A stretch of DNA of 64,000 bases from Flavobacterium sp. 245. Lineage in GTDB: Bacteria; Bacteroidota; Bacteroidia; Flavobacteriales; Flavobacteriaceae. The position numbers and the translations under genes are program-made. Positions within the stretch are counted from its first letter, which is position 1. The number at the start of each line of letters is the position of its first letter. The notes beneath the pieces are model-generated. The model was not told where the DNA came from and made no database searches. It saw nothing but the letters and a program-made list of their open reading frames with translations. Shown in pieces: positions 17,012-25,574 of this stretch. The stretch is taken from NCBI RefSeq assembly GCF_004362055.1, contig NZ_SNXB01000002.1:310001-374000 (forward strand), given 5' to 3'.

Positions 17012-17082
17012 AAGTATCACGTAAAAGTAAAACCGCTAAACTACAAAGCTTAGCGGTCTTTTCTATCTCTTATTCTTATAAA

Positions 17083-17457
17083 CTATTGCTTCAATTCAGC
17101 TTCTGTATGCAGTGCGCAAACCCAATTATTATCATGTTTAATCCAAGTCGAAGTGCAGGCGCATTTCATAGGCGAATTTTGTTTATCCCCTACTATTCCT
17201 AATTCTATTAAATATCCTATTATTGCTGTATTTTCGGCAATTAATTTTGCTTCCACATCATCAATACTTAATACTTTTATTTTGTCACCATCACCAGACT
17301 CAAACATCTTTTTAAACGTAGATTCGTTTACACTTTGGACACCATTTTTACCAGCAATTACGCAAGGAAACAGAGTAAGATTTTTTACCGTTTCATAATC
17401 ATGATTTTCCATTCCCTTCCAATATTTTTTTTCCAGTTCAATAATTTGCGTTTCCAT
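17083..17457 (-). CDS. NTF2-like (SnoaL/DUF4440) small protein
   Basis: 124 residues from the ATG at 17457 (METQIIELEKKYWKGMENHDYETVKNL). The helix-rich N-terminus followed by curved-sheet strands (KVLSIDDVEAKLIAENTAIIGYLIE…STWIKHDNNWVCALHTE) is the NTF2-like pattern. Members are small ligand-binding or isomerase-like proteins. A longer TTG-initiated version is possible but unnecessary. Cytosolic; the partner is unknown. Confidence 0.75.
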   Translation of the reverse strand: METQIIELEKKYWKGMENHDYETVKNLTLFPCVIAGKNGVQSVNESTFKKMFESGDGDKIKVLSIDDVEAKLIAENTAIIGYLIELGIVGDKQNSPMKCACTSTWIKHDNNWVCALHTEAELKQ

Positions 17458-17509
17458 AATCAATCTTCTTTTATTAATTAAACAGTTGTAGGGATTTTAA
17501 TTACAAGTC

Positions 17510-18016
17510 CTATTTGTGGTCAAATTCCCTTCGGTTGTAAAATGAGTCATCCTCACTATAATACACAGAGTCAGGATCATTTTCAGGATAGTAGGAATTC
17601 ATTACTCTTCTTTCATAATCCCTATCAAAATTGTTTTGTCTGTTGTATCTGTTCGTGCTTCTAAATGTATCATAACCAATACTGTTAGCCATCACAATTT
17701 TTGTGTCTTTATTTATGCTTACAGATCCAATGGGTATAATAATATGGCTGTCGCCGTCTTTATAGATAAACTCCTTTCCATTGTCGTTAGCTATAACATT
17801 ATGCACCTCATTGCGACTGTCTTCAATTAATTTTTTATCTACTTTCACATCCAAGTAAACAACACGCTGCATATCTTTATTGACCCAAAGATTATCAATT
17901 GTGCCAATAGTATGGTTGTCAGCGTCTACTATTTTCCATCCTCTTACATCAGAATAATTTGATGCAATTTTATAATCGGATAGTTCGTCTAGTCTGTATA
18001 AATTTTTATTTTCCAT
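17510..18016 (-). CDS. PRC-barrel domain protein
   Basis: 168 residues. The N-terminal PRC-barrel region is clear: DVRGWKIVDADNHTIGTIDN and then LWVNKDMQRVVYLDVKV. A hydrophilic, Tyr/Asp/Arg-rich tail follows (about 115-168) that is probably disordered. PRC-barrel proteins of this kind are often general-stress proteins in Bacteroidota. A small membrane protein gene precedes it 78 bp upstream on the same strand. Confidence 0.85.
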   Translation of the reverse strand: MENKNLYRLDELSDYKIASNYSDVRGWKIVDADNHTIGTIDNLWVNKDMQRVVYLDVKVDKKLIEDSRNEVHNVIANDNGKEFIYKDGDSHIIIPIGSVSINKDTKIVMANSIGYDTFRSTNRYNRQNNFDRDYERRVMNSYYPENDPDSVYYSEDDSFYNRREFDHK

Positions 18017-18094
18017 AATTTCTTATTTAGTATATATGTTTTTAAACGGTGAAAAAAACAATTTCAATTCTGCCTTCCATCCGTTCATTATGCA

Positions 18095-18250
18095 CTATTG
18101 CGAACTTGTAGTGTTTTCGATTTCCGTGCTGTTTTCACTTTGAACTTCATGATCTACATAAAAAATATAGTAGATAAGTCCAGCAATTATCAGTACTACT
18201 GCAATCCACGGCCATACTGCTTTCTTTTTCTCAATTTTAATCTCTGCCAT
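18095..18250 (-). CDS. small single-pass membrane protein
   Basis: 51 residues from the ATG at 18250 (MAEIKIEKKKAVWPW). A Lys-rich cytosolic start, one transmembrane helix (about 13-30) and an acidic Ser/Thr tail follow. An upstream in-frame start would add 33 residues of poor quality and is not preferred. Similar Lys-rich/WPW small proteins occur near stress genes in flavobacteria. The function is unknown. Confidence 0.65.
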   Translation of the reverse strand: MAEIKIEKKKAVWPWIAVVLIIAGLIYYIFYVDHEVQSENSTEIENTTSSQ

Positions 18251-18480
18251 AACATATTTTTTTTGATTAATTACTAGTTTTAATGTACTACTAAAGATAC
18301 AAACGAGAAAAGAGTAAGAAGTACTAGATTTCAGCAAGATGTTATACAATTCCCAGTAGATTTTGTTCCTGTACTATTTTTTTATTTGCTTAAAAGAACC
18401 ATTACTATTTTTTAAAAATTAGTTACATTCGCGAAACCAAGGATAAATATTAATTGACAAAAAACATTAGAACTAAACCA

Positions 18481-19218
18481 ATGACCAATAACTGTTTGAA
18501 TTGTAATGAAGAAATTATAGGGAAATTTTGTAGTAATTGTAGCCAAGCAGCGTCAACACATCGGTTTTCTTTGTCTCATGTTATTAAACATGATTTTATT
18601 CATGGAATATTTCACTTTGACACAGGCTTTTTCTACACTATAAAAGAATTATTTTCAAGACCCGGACACAGTATTAGAGAATACGTTCAAGGAAAAAGAA
18701 CAAAACATTTTAATTATTTTGCGACCATAATTCTTTTACTGACTATCAATTATTTTCTAAAAAAATGGACAAAAATTGAAGTATCTACTTTGTTCAATGA
18801 ATCATCAACCTCTGGACTTTTTAAGGTTTTAAAAGATTTCTCAAAATTTACAGCTTTTCTGCACATTCCCATTATTGCGTTTGTCAGCTATTTATTTTTC
18901 AAAAAAAGCAAACAAAACTATACAGAGAATCTGGTACTCAATTTATATTTGTTATGTGGAGTTTTAACGATAAGCCTTATTTTACCAATTTGCATGCTTT
19001 TTACTGCAAACAGAGAGTTTCTGCTTAATGTAAACGTTTTTCTGTCGGTACTTACCTTTTTATATATAATACTTTTCTATTATCAATATTTTTCTGTATT
19101 CGATTTAAAAAAACACAAGCTAATCATTAGGGTTATTATTATTGCAGTCTTGTACTTGGCGACAAAACAGGTAATAAACAATATTTTAAATATTATCGGG
19201 CTTAAATATTTGCACTAA
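18481..19218 (+). CDS. DUF3667 family membrane protein
   Basis: 245 residues from the ATG at 18481. An N-terminal zinc ribbon (Cys5, Cys8, Cys17, Cys20 in CLNCNEEIIGKFCSNC) is followed by the family's conserved FHFDTGFFYTIKELFSRPGH and the IREYVQGKRTKHFNYF segment, then four or five transmembrane helices. The role is unknown. A TTG codon at 18454 lies in frame upstream, but the zinc ribbon normally begins right at the N-terminus. Confidence 0.85.
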   Translation: MTNNCLNCNEEIIGKFCSNCSQAASTHRFSLSHVIKHDFIHGIFHFDTGFFYTIKELFSRPGHSIREYVQGKRTKHFNYFATIILLLTINYFLKKWTKIEVSTLFNESSTSGLFKVLKDFSKFTAFLHIPIIAFVSYLFFKKSKQNYTENLVLNLYLLCGVLTISLILPICMLFTANREFLLNVNVFLSVLTFLYIILFYYQYFSVFDLKKHKLIIRVIIIAVLYLATKQVINNILNIIGLKYLH

Positions 19219-19320
19219 ATAAAGCTAAATGGTTCTTGCTTAGAGCCGATGATGGTGTTTTAAAAACGATATAACATTAAAATATTATTCAAATAATTTT
19301 AATGGGTTGATAAACTAAAA

Positions 19321-19343
19321 TCCCCTTTCATAATGAAAGGGGA
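19321..19343 (-). terminator. terminator of the catabolic operon
   Basis: A perfect inverted repeat TCCCCTTTCAT/ATGAAAGGGGA with a 1-nt centre. On the minus strand it is followed by TTTTAGTTT and lies 55 bp beyond the stop of the Old Yellow Enzyme gene. The remainder of 19219-19397 is empty. Confidence 0.7.
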
Positions 19344-19397
19344 TTCGGTAATAACTTAAAAGTTAGTCAAACCTTAAAAAGAAATTCATTGCAGATT

Positions 19398-20510
19398 TTA
19401 ATCTGCTTTGTAAAATGGATAATCTGTATAACCTCGGGCTTGACCTCCTCCAAATAAAGTATGAGTATCTGAAATTTTATTTAAGCCTAAACTCTTTTTT
19501 ACTCTAGCAGGGTAATCAGGATTAGTTAAAAAATTTCTTCCAAAGCCAATTAAATCTACTAGATTATCCTGAAGTAATTTTTCACCTTCATCAGGAGTTT
19601 TATTACCTGTAGCAATAATAGTATTTTTAAATATATCCCTAAGTTTGATTCTAAAATCAATTGGAATTTGAGGTGCGTCATCCCAATCAGCCTCGCAAAG
19701 ATGAATATAAGCGACATCTAATTTGTTTAATGCGGTTGCCGCTAACATTATAGTTTGCAAAATTTCGGGATCGTTCATATCCTTAAAGCTGATAAATGGC
19801 GATAGTCTTATTCCTGTTTTTTCTTTTCCGACTGCATGGACTACTGCTTTTGAAATTTCAATCAATAACCGAATTCTATTTTCCTTGGTTCCACCATATT
19901 CGTCAGTTCTGGTATTACTATTGCTTCGCAAAAACTGATCAATCAAATAACCATTTGCGCCATGAATTTCAACACCATCAAAATTGGCTTCAATGGCATT
20001 TTTAGCACCTTGCACAAATTCTTCAATAACAGTATCTATATCGGTTTTATTCATTTCTCGAGGTTCTTCAACCGGAACAAACGTTGCGTCTCCATTGAGA
20101 GCACCATCAAAAATATAGACACTCGTGTTTTGAGCCGTTAATGAAGAAGGAGCTATAGGCTGCAATCCATTAACTTTTGAACTGCTTACTCTGCCTACAT
20201 GCCATAACTGCAAAAATATTTTGCTTCCACTTTTATGTACAGCGTCGGTTATTAATTTCCAGCCTTCAATTTGTTGTTTGCTGTAAATTCCTGGCGTATT
20301 AGCATAACCTTTTCCCTGTAAAGAAACCTGAGTTGCTTCTGTAATTATTAAACCCGCTGTGCTTCGCTGAGCGTAATATTCCGCCATCAAAGCATTTGGT
20401 ACATCATCAGGCTGTGAAGCTCTTGAACGTGTCATGGGAGCCATTAAAAAACGGTTTTTTAATTGATTCTGATTTAATTTATATTCCTGAAATAATTTTT
20501 GATATTCCAT
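19398..20510 (-). CDS. nemA: Old Yellow Enzyme family ene-reductase
   Basis: 370 residues from the ATG at 20510. FMN-binding TIM barrel with the family blocks MAPMTRSRA, GLIITEATQVSLQGKGY, LQLWHVGRVS, GVEIHGANGYLIDQFL, NTRTDEYGG and IGFGRNFLTNPDYPAR. It resembles N-ethylmaleimide reductase and would use NADPH to reduce activated alkenes, quinones or nitro compounds in the cytoplasm. It is the last gene of the nine-gene operon, consistent with reduction of an electrophilic intermediate. The symbol is by similarity. Confidence 0.92.
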   Translation of the reverse strand: MEYQKLFQEYKLNQNQLKNRFLMAPMTRSRASQPDDVPNALMAEYYAQRSTAGLIITEATQVSLQGKGYANTPGIYSKQQIEGWKLITDAVHKSGSKIFLQLWHVGRVSSSKVNGLQPIAPSSLTAQNTSVYIFDGALNGDATFVPVEEPREMNKTDIDTVIEEFVQGAKNAIEANFDGVEIHGANGYLIDQFLRSNSNTRTDEYGGTKENRIRLLIEISKAVVHAVGKEKTGIRLSPFISFKDMNDPEILQTIMLAATALNKLDVAYIHLCEADWDDAPQIPIDFRIKLRDIFKNTIIATGNKTPDEGEKLLQDNLVDLIGFGRNFLTNPDYPARVKKSLGLNKISDTHTLFGGGQARGYTDYPFYKAD

Positions 20511-20554
20511 TGTAATTCCTTTTAAAAATTCGACAGTCAATCCCTTTAACTAGA

Positions 20555-21511
20555 TCATTCTCGCATAATGCTCTTGTCCTCATAAGCCATTTTAGCAATC
20601 TCGTCTTTTCGTTTAAAACTGACTCCTTTATGTTTTTGAATGTGAGAGAGTATTTCTGTAGTTGCAGCAATCATTTGTGGTGTTCCTCCTATTCGATCAT
20701 GAAAACTAATTGACATTTGTCTGCGTTTTTTTTCAGATTCCTTATAAAGCTGATCAAATTCTAATATAACCTGACGCACAAACTGGTCTGCGCTAAAATT
20801 CTTTCCCTCAATCAATACGATATCATTACAGCGAATAGTGTATGGAACTACTGCAAAATCTTTTTCTTTTACTTTTATCAAAAATGGTTCGTCACGGCTT
20901 AAATCATCAATATGATATTTAAAACCAAGTTCCTGCAAAATTTCTAATGTATTAGTTCCTCTTCTAAGCCAGTTTGCATTATAGCCAACTGGTTCAAAAC
21001 CGGTTATTTTTTTAATAGCATCTGCCCCATCTTTGATAAACTTTTTTTCAGTTTCGTAGGGCATAGAATATTGCGTTGCCCAATCCATTCCGTGCGCGGC
21101 AGCTTCATGACCTCTTTCTACAATTTCCTTAGCAAGAGCAGGATTTTTTAAAACGGCAGATCCTACCATGTGAGAAGTGACTTTAATACCAAATTTATCC
21201 CAATTGTCCAGCATTCTGGGAATCCCTTCTTTATAACCATATTGATACCAGGTTTCGCCCGGAAGATCAACAAATCCTTTTTGCATGTTTTGCGGAAAAG
21301 GACTCTCAGCATTTACAGGCTGTCCTCCTGCCTCAAACTGCATAGAAACTGATACTACCAAACGTGATCCGTCCGCCCATTTAGCCGCAGAATTTTCTTC
21401 ATTTGTTAATTGGTCTGTTTTAAGAATGCTTGCGGACAATGTATTTATTGGCATCAAACCAGCAAGACTAGCAAGACCCGCTTGTTTAAGAAATGTTCTT
21501 CTGTCTTTCAT
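20555..21511 (-). CDS. exported polysaccharide-deacetylase-fold (PuuE/allantoinase-like) protein
   Basis: 318 residues. A twin-arginine-type signal (DRRTFLKQAGLASLAGL) precedes a NodB-like barrel in which GHEAAAHGMDWATQ and MSISFHDRIGG carry the metal-binding or catalytic His residues. The sequence is closer to the PuuE allantoinase-like branch than to chitin deacetylases. An exported hydrolase in this operon suggests part of the substrate is processed in the periplasm. Its stop lies 44 bp before the OYE start. Confidence 0.85.
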   Translation of the reverse strand: MKDRRTFLKQAGLASLAGLMPINTLSASILKTDQLTNEENSAAKWADGSRLVVSVSMQFEAGGQPVNAESPFPQNMQKGFVDLPGETWYQYGYKEGIPRMLDNWDKFGIKVTSHMVGSAVLKNPALAKEIVERGHEAAAHGMDWATQYSMPYETEKKFIKDGADAIKKITGFEPVGYNANWLRRGTNTLEILQELGFKYHIDDLSRDEPFLIKVKEKDFAVVPYTIRCNDIVLIEGKNFSADQFVRQVILEFDQLYKESEKKRRQMSISFHDRIGGTPQMIAATTEILSHIQKHKGVSFKRKDEIAKMAYEDKSIMRE

Positions 21512-21541
21512 ATTATGATTCTTATTTTAGTAATAACTAAA

Positions 21542-22387
21542 TTATGACTTGAAATCTGTTGAAAAGGTAAGTTCTTTATTGATTTCAATTTCATTTTTCA
21601 ACGAATCAATCTTGTAATTTGCAAATCCATAAGCATCTGAGCCTGTAAGCAAACGAAGCGGTGGTTCGGGATTCTGAGTAACTTTTATAATTAATTCAGC
21701 TACTTTATCTGGATCTCCTGGTTGTTTACCCGGAATATCATTTTGATGCGCTCGCACACCTTCGCGAATACTTGTATACTCTTCAATAGGATTTGCCGCT
21801 GTTATTAATGAAGAAGTATTTAAGAAATTAGTACGTACATAGCCCGGTTCTATAATAGTCACATTAATTCCAAATGGCTTCACTTCCTGTGCAAGTGCTT
21901 CAGAAATGCCTTCAACAGCAAACTTAGTACCGCAATAAATTCCCCAACCCGCACCGGCAATTAAACCAAAAACGGATGAAAGATTAATAATATGTCCAAA
22001 TTTTTCTGCTCTCATGTGAGGCAATACAGCTCTGGTAACATTAAGCAAACCAAAAACATTGACATCAAAATTAGCACGAACTTCAAGATCAGAACTTTCT
22101 TCTATGCCTCCAATTAAACCATAACCAGCATTATTAACTAAATAATCAATTGAACCAAATTGTTCTATAGCTGAAGTGATTGCTTGTTTTACACTTTCTT
22201 CACTAATCAAATTGACTTGTAATGGCAAAAACTGATCAGAAGAATTCCCAACCGCTTTTTTAACCGAATCTACATTTCTTGCAGTGGCAACAACATTAAA
22301 CCCTTGGGCTAATAGTTGTTTTACCAAAACAAGGCCAATACCTTGAGAAGTTCCCGTAATAAACCATGTTTTTTTATCATTTTTCAT
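21542..22387 (-). CDS. short-chain dehydrogenase/reductase
   Basis: 281 residues. Cofactor loop TGTSQGIG near residue 12, a cofactor-binding Arg in VVATARN (suggesting NADP), NNAGYG, and the catalytic pair in YCGTK. Classical SDR, cytosolic. In context it may interconvert an alcohol and a ketone of the degraded compound. It is 30 bp upstream of the deacetylase-like gene in the same operon. Confidence 0.9.
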   Translation of the reverse strand: MKNDKKTWFITGTSQGIGLVLVKQLLAQGFNVVATARNVDSVKKAVGNSSDQFLPLQVNLISEESVKQAITSAIEQFGSIDYLVNNAGYGLIGGIEESSDLEVRANFDVNVFGLLNVTRAVLPHMRAEKFGHIINLSSVFGLIAGAGWGIYCGTKFAVEGISEALAQEVKPFGINVTIIEPGYVRTNFLNTSSLITAANPIEEYTSIREGVRAHQNDIPGKQPGDPDKVAELIIKVTQNPEPPLRLLTGSDAYGFANYKIDSLKNEIEINKELTFSTDFKS

Positions 22388-22462
22388 AATCTTATTCTTT
22401 TAAGTTTATTTATCTTTTTAAGTCTTTAATAACATTCTATAAACAAGAAGTTTAATTCTGTT

Positions 22463-22963
22463 TTATTTAAGAACTTTTTCAATAATCAGCGTTTCTTCAT
22501 AGAGTGAAAACTTGCTTATCAAATTATTTTCCACTGTTATATGAATGGCAAGTGGCATTTTAAAATGTTTACCATTTTTTTTCACTGTTCTTTCTACAAA
22601 ACCAAAAACAGATACTTCATTACCACGCAATAAAAAAGACTGTACTTCGAGTTTCTCACTTCCATCAATAAAATAACTGAATAAGGTTTTGAATAACACT
22701 GAAATCTCTTCTCGTTTAGAGCGATGTCCTGTCCATGGCATATATTTAGATTCAAAAATATACCAGTCCACATTTTCCGAAACCATCGAAGCTATTTTTT
22801 CAGGATTTTTGGCTCCAATATATTCGAAAAACTTTTCTGCGGTTTGTTTTGTCTTAAGTTCCTCATCTGAATAGACTTGTGCCTGTATTGAAAAACCAAT
22901 CAATAGCAATAATGCTGTTAATTTTGCAGTCTTTATTTTTGATTGCATTTGGATTTTTTCCAT
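22463..22963 (-). CDS. exported NTF2/SnoaL-like protein
   Basis: 166 residues with a signal peptide (KLTALLLLIGFSIQAQ) and a SnoaL-like domain of about 120 residues (KFFEYIGAKNPEKIASMVSE, VDWYIFESKYMPWTGHRSKR). Such domains act as ketosteroid-isomerase-like enzymes or ligand binders. The export signal distinguishes it from most cytosolic family members. The start may be Met1 or Met6 without affecting the signal. Confidence 0.78.
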   Translation of the reverse strand: MEKIQMQSKIKTAKLTALLLLIGFSIQAQVYSDEELKTKQTAEKFFEYIGAKNPEKIASMVSENVDWYIFESKYMPWTGHRSKREEISVLFKTLFSYFIDGSEKLEVQSFLLRGNEVSVFGFVERTVKKNGKHFKMPLAIHITVENNLISKFSLYEETLIIEKVLK

Positions 22964-22998
22964 AACTATCTGTTTTTAAAATTTTCTTTTAATAAAGC

Positions 22999-24372
22999 TT
23001 AAAAATTAAGCTGCATTGTAATTCCGGCGAAAAAGATATCCTTTCCAGTTCCAGAAGCTTTTATATATTCTCCTGCATTAAACCAAGTTCCCTCAAGACG
23101 AAAATATAAATAAGGATTAGGCTGCCAGATCAATTCTGTTTCTAGTTGATTTCCTATTTTCTTTGCCGTTGTAGTATCGCCTGGATAAATTAAGATAGTA
23201 TTAGGTGCATAAATTCCGTCGTTGCTGCTGTATCTCCAAAACATATCGTAATCAATAACCCAATCAATAGTTTTACTTAACTCAAAGCTTACTGCCGGAT
23301 GAAAATCAATTAAATTCGCCGGACCGATTACAGAAGCTAATCCAAAATAACCTCCACGGGGAAAAAGCGGATTAAAAGTTTGCAATCCATTATCTCCTAC
23401 TTCTTTATCCCCGCTTATTGCCTCGGCTTTAAAACTTAATTCAGGATGAAATTTCAACTCATTAAAACGATACCCAGCGTTGATTGAGGCGGTCCAGGCA
23501 CTAATATTTTTAGAAGCAAAATCTCCAAATTGATATAAGGCTTCTCCGTCATAGCGCCAATTTTCTGTCTTTCCCCAAATTCGTGTTCCTATAGAATGTC
23601 GTGTTTCTTTTCCGGCTCCGTCATTAAAAGAAGCTTTTGTTCTTTTGTAACCTAAATAATACACATCAATATTTTTAATAATCGGTGCCTTATTAATGAC
23701 AAAGTAGCTTCCCCATAATTGTCTGTCTTTACTCGAATGATCATCAAAAATACCGTCGTGAGCCACTACAAAATGGCTATAGAAAAAATCGCCCGAAATA
23801 TTATCTTTTGAAGTCATAACTTTAATTCCATCAAAAGACTGGCGGTTATTTGGCCCGTCTCTCACGGCAACCAAACGTTGTGATCCATAAGTCAACTCTT
23901 GCCTTCCGGCTCTTACAATCAGTTTTTTGCTTTTTTCATTTATGACATTAAAATCGGCGAAAGCCTGATGAACCTCGAGCGGATTCAAGTCAACAGGACT
24001 TGGATCTACTCTTCCATCTGCCAGACTGCTTTGCGTTTGTACAAATGCCCTGAAAAATTTTCCAGCATGAAAATCAGCATGAAACAAATATCTTGACAAT
24101 ATATAGCCATCATTATCTTGTGGCCCATCTCCCCAATTTTCATTTTTAGCATAGAAATATTGATACCTGATACTTCCTCCAAAACTGATATAATATTTTT
24201 GTGAAGAAGAAAGCGGTAAAAATTTCATCGTTTTGTACCAGTCATTCTTTACTGTATCATTTTTTAGAAAACTGTAATTTTCATCGTATCGCAATGATTT
24301 AAAATCAGGATATTGCTGTGCAAAACAGCCAAATGAAATCAGTAAAACCAGCAATAAAACCCAATTTTTCAT
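22999..24372 (-). CDS. porin-like outer-membrane barrel, alginate-export family
   Basis: 457 residues with signal peptide MKNWVLLLVLLISFGCFAQ, then an 18-strand-type barrel with alternating aromatic strands, the conserved IVRAGRQELTYGSQRLVAVR block typical of the alginate_exp family, and a C-terminal Phe (ITMQLNF) suited to BAM-dependent insertion. Members act as outer-membrane channels for acidic or aromatic small molecules. Here it probably serves uptake of the operon's substrate. Confidence 0.85.
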   Translation of the reverse strand: MKNWVLLLVLLISFGCFAQQYPDFKSLRYDENYSFLKNDTVKNDWYKTMKFLPLSSSQKYYISFGGSIRYQYFYAKNENWGDGPQDNDGYILSRYLFHADFHAGKFFRAFVQTQSSLADGRVDPSPVDLNPLEVHQAFADFNVINEKSKKLIVRAGRQELTYGSQRLVAVRDGPNNRQSFDGIKVMTSKDNISGDFFYSHFVVAHDGIFDDHSSKDRQLWGSYFVINKAPIIKNIDVYYLGYKRTKASFNDGAGKETRHSIGTRIWGKTENWRYDGEALYQFGDFASKNISAWTASINAGYRFNELKFHPELSFKAEAISGDKEVGDNGLQTFNPLFPRGGYFGLASVIGPANLIDFHPAVSFELSKTIDWVIDYDMFWRYSSNDGIYAPNTILIYPGDTTTAKKIGNQLETELIWQPNPYLYFRLEGTWFNAGEYIKASGTGKDIFFAGITMQLNF

Positions 24373-24408
24373 AACGCTGTTTTTTAATTGTGCTACCTTT
24401 AGACAAGT

Positions 24409-25428
24409 TTATTTAGTACTGTTTTGTTTGATGTCTTTATAAGCATTCGGAACGTTGAAATTAAAGTGAAGCCAATTAAAAAGTTCGTATCCTTTATTAA
24501 ACTCTTTCATTGTAACAGTAGCTTTTGTTTCTTCTAAAGTCAGACCTTTTTTAACTGCGCTTTCGACATTTGTCTTTAAGACTTCAACATAATCAATAGT
24601 ATATTTAATTCCTTTTTTATTGGTAATTCGGCCATGACCGGGAACAACAATATCATTGTCGCCAATCATATTATAAATTTTATTGAGATTATTTACCGGC
24701 TCCAAAAAGTAACCATCAAAAAGCCATGGAATAGTTGGACTCTCTGCAATAAAAGGGTTTCCGGCCCACAAAACATTTTCTTTTGCCGATTTTAAATAAA
24801 CAAAAAGATCAGCTGGAGATTGTGCAGTTCCTACATTGATAATTTCTACAATTTTACCACCACCCAAATCTAGTTTAAGACTTTGATTGATTGCAATAGT
24901 AATATCTGCTGGACGATAAACGCTTTCTTCAATTCCTCTTCCAGCACCAAAAAGCATGATCATAAATTGTTTTATTCCATCATAATTCTTAGAAAGGTTT
25001 TCTTTGCAGAATTCATTTTGTATCAGAATAGTTTCTTTTGGAAGAAGATAATTTCCAAAACAGTGATCGCCATGATCGCTCGTATTTACGGCATACACAA
25101 TTGGTTTTTGAGTAACAGATCGAATTAATTTGTACAATTGATCGTATAATCTTTTGCTCAACATCGTTTCGATTAACAAAACACCTTTATCTCCTACAAT
25201 AAACCCCGCAGAAGTGGCTTGCGGAATTCCTTTTGTAGTTTCGGTTTCGGTTGTTGAGGGCGAAACGGCGTACACATTATCTGATATTTTATGCAATTGC
25301 AAAGTCACTTTGTTAGCATCCCAAATCGGAACTTCAGGAGGCATAGGCATTTGTGCATACGTATTTTGTGTCGAAAAAAAAGCGACTGAAAAAATTATCG
25401 CAATTAAAATGGATTTATAATTTTTCAT
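24409..25428 (-). CDS. exported metallo-beta-lactamase-fold protein with altered metal ligands
   Basis: 339 residues from the ATG at 25428; the signal peptide ends NTYAQ. The fold is clear (GFIVGDKGVLLIETM, VYAVNTSDHGDHCFGN, INVGTAQSPADLFVYL, VLWAGNPFI, VVPGHGRI). The usual H-x-H-x-D-H motif reads Ser117-x-His119-x-Asp121-His122. The His normally preceding the T/S-P-x-D block is Gln203, the GD of motif 4 is GN (Asn224), and His265 is kept. Several zinc ligands are therefore missing, so it may bind one metal or act on an unusual substrate. Central gene of the operon. Confidence 0.85.
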   Translation of the reverse strand: MKNYKSILIAIIFSVAFFSTQNTYAQMPMPPEVPIWDANKVTLQLHKISDNVYAVSPSTTETETTKGIPQATSAGFIVGDKGVLLIETMLSKRLYDQLYKLIRSVTQKPIVYAVNTSDHGDHCFGNYLLPKETILIQNEFCKENLSKNYDGIKQFMIMLFGAGRGIEESVYRPADITIAINQSLKLDLGGGKIVEIINVGTAQSPADLFVYLKSAKENVLWAGNPFIAESPTIPWLFDGYFLEPVNNLNKIYNMIGDNDIVVPGHGRITNKKGIKYTIDYVEVLKTNVESAVKKGLTLEETKATVTMKEFNKGYELFNWLHFNFNVPNAYKDIKQNSTK

Positions 25429-25474
25429 GATTTGATATTTATAATGTTTTAAAAGTTTGCCCACAGATTGAACG

Positions 25475-25542
25475 GATAAAGCGGATTTTCGCGGATGAGT
25501 TTAAAAAAAAATCAGTGACAATCCGTTTAAATCCGTTTTATC
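25475..25542. repeat. intergenic palindrome inside the operon
   Basis: GATAAAGCGGATT (25475-25487) pairs with AATCCGTTTTATC (25530-25542) with one mismatch. It belongs to the same ATCCGTTT-type repeat as 10526-10635. It lies between the amidohydrolase and MBL genes, the only gap above 80 bp in the operon, where it could stabilise or attenuate the transcript. Confidence 0.55.
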
Positions 25543-25574
25543 TGCGTGCAATTCTCATTTCATGCAGCGTGCCA

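Noticed and set aside
25560..25574. TGGCACG on the minus strand as a second sigma-54 promoter
   Set aside because: No -12 element at the correct spacing, and it overlaps the end of the amidohydrolase gene.
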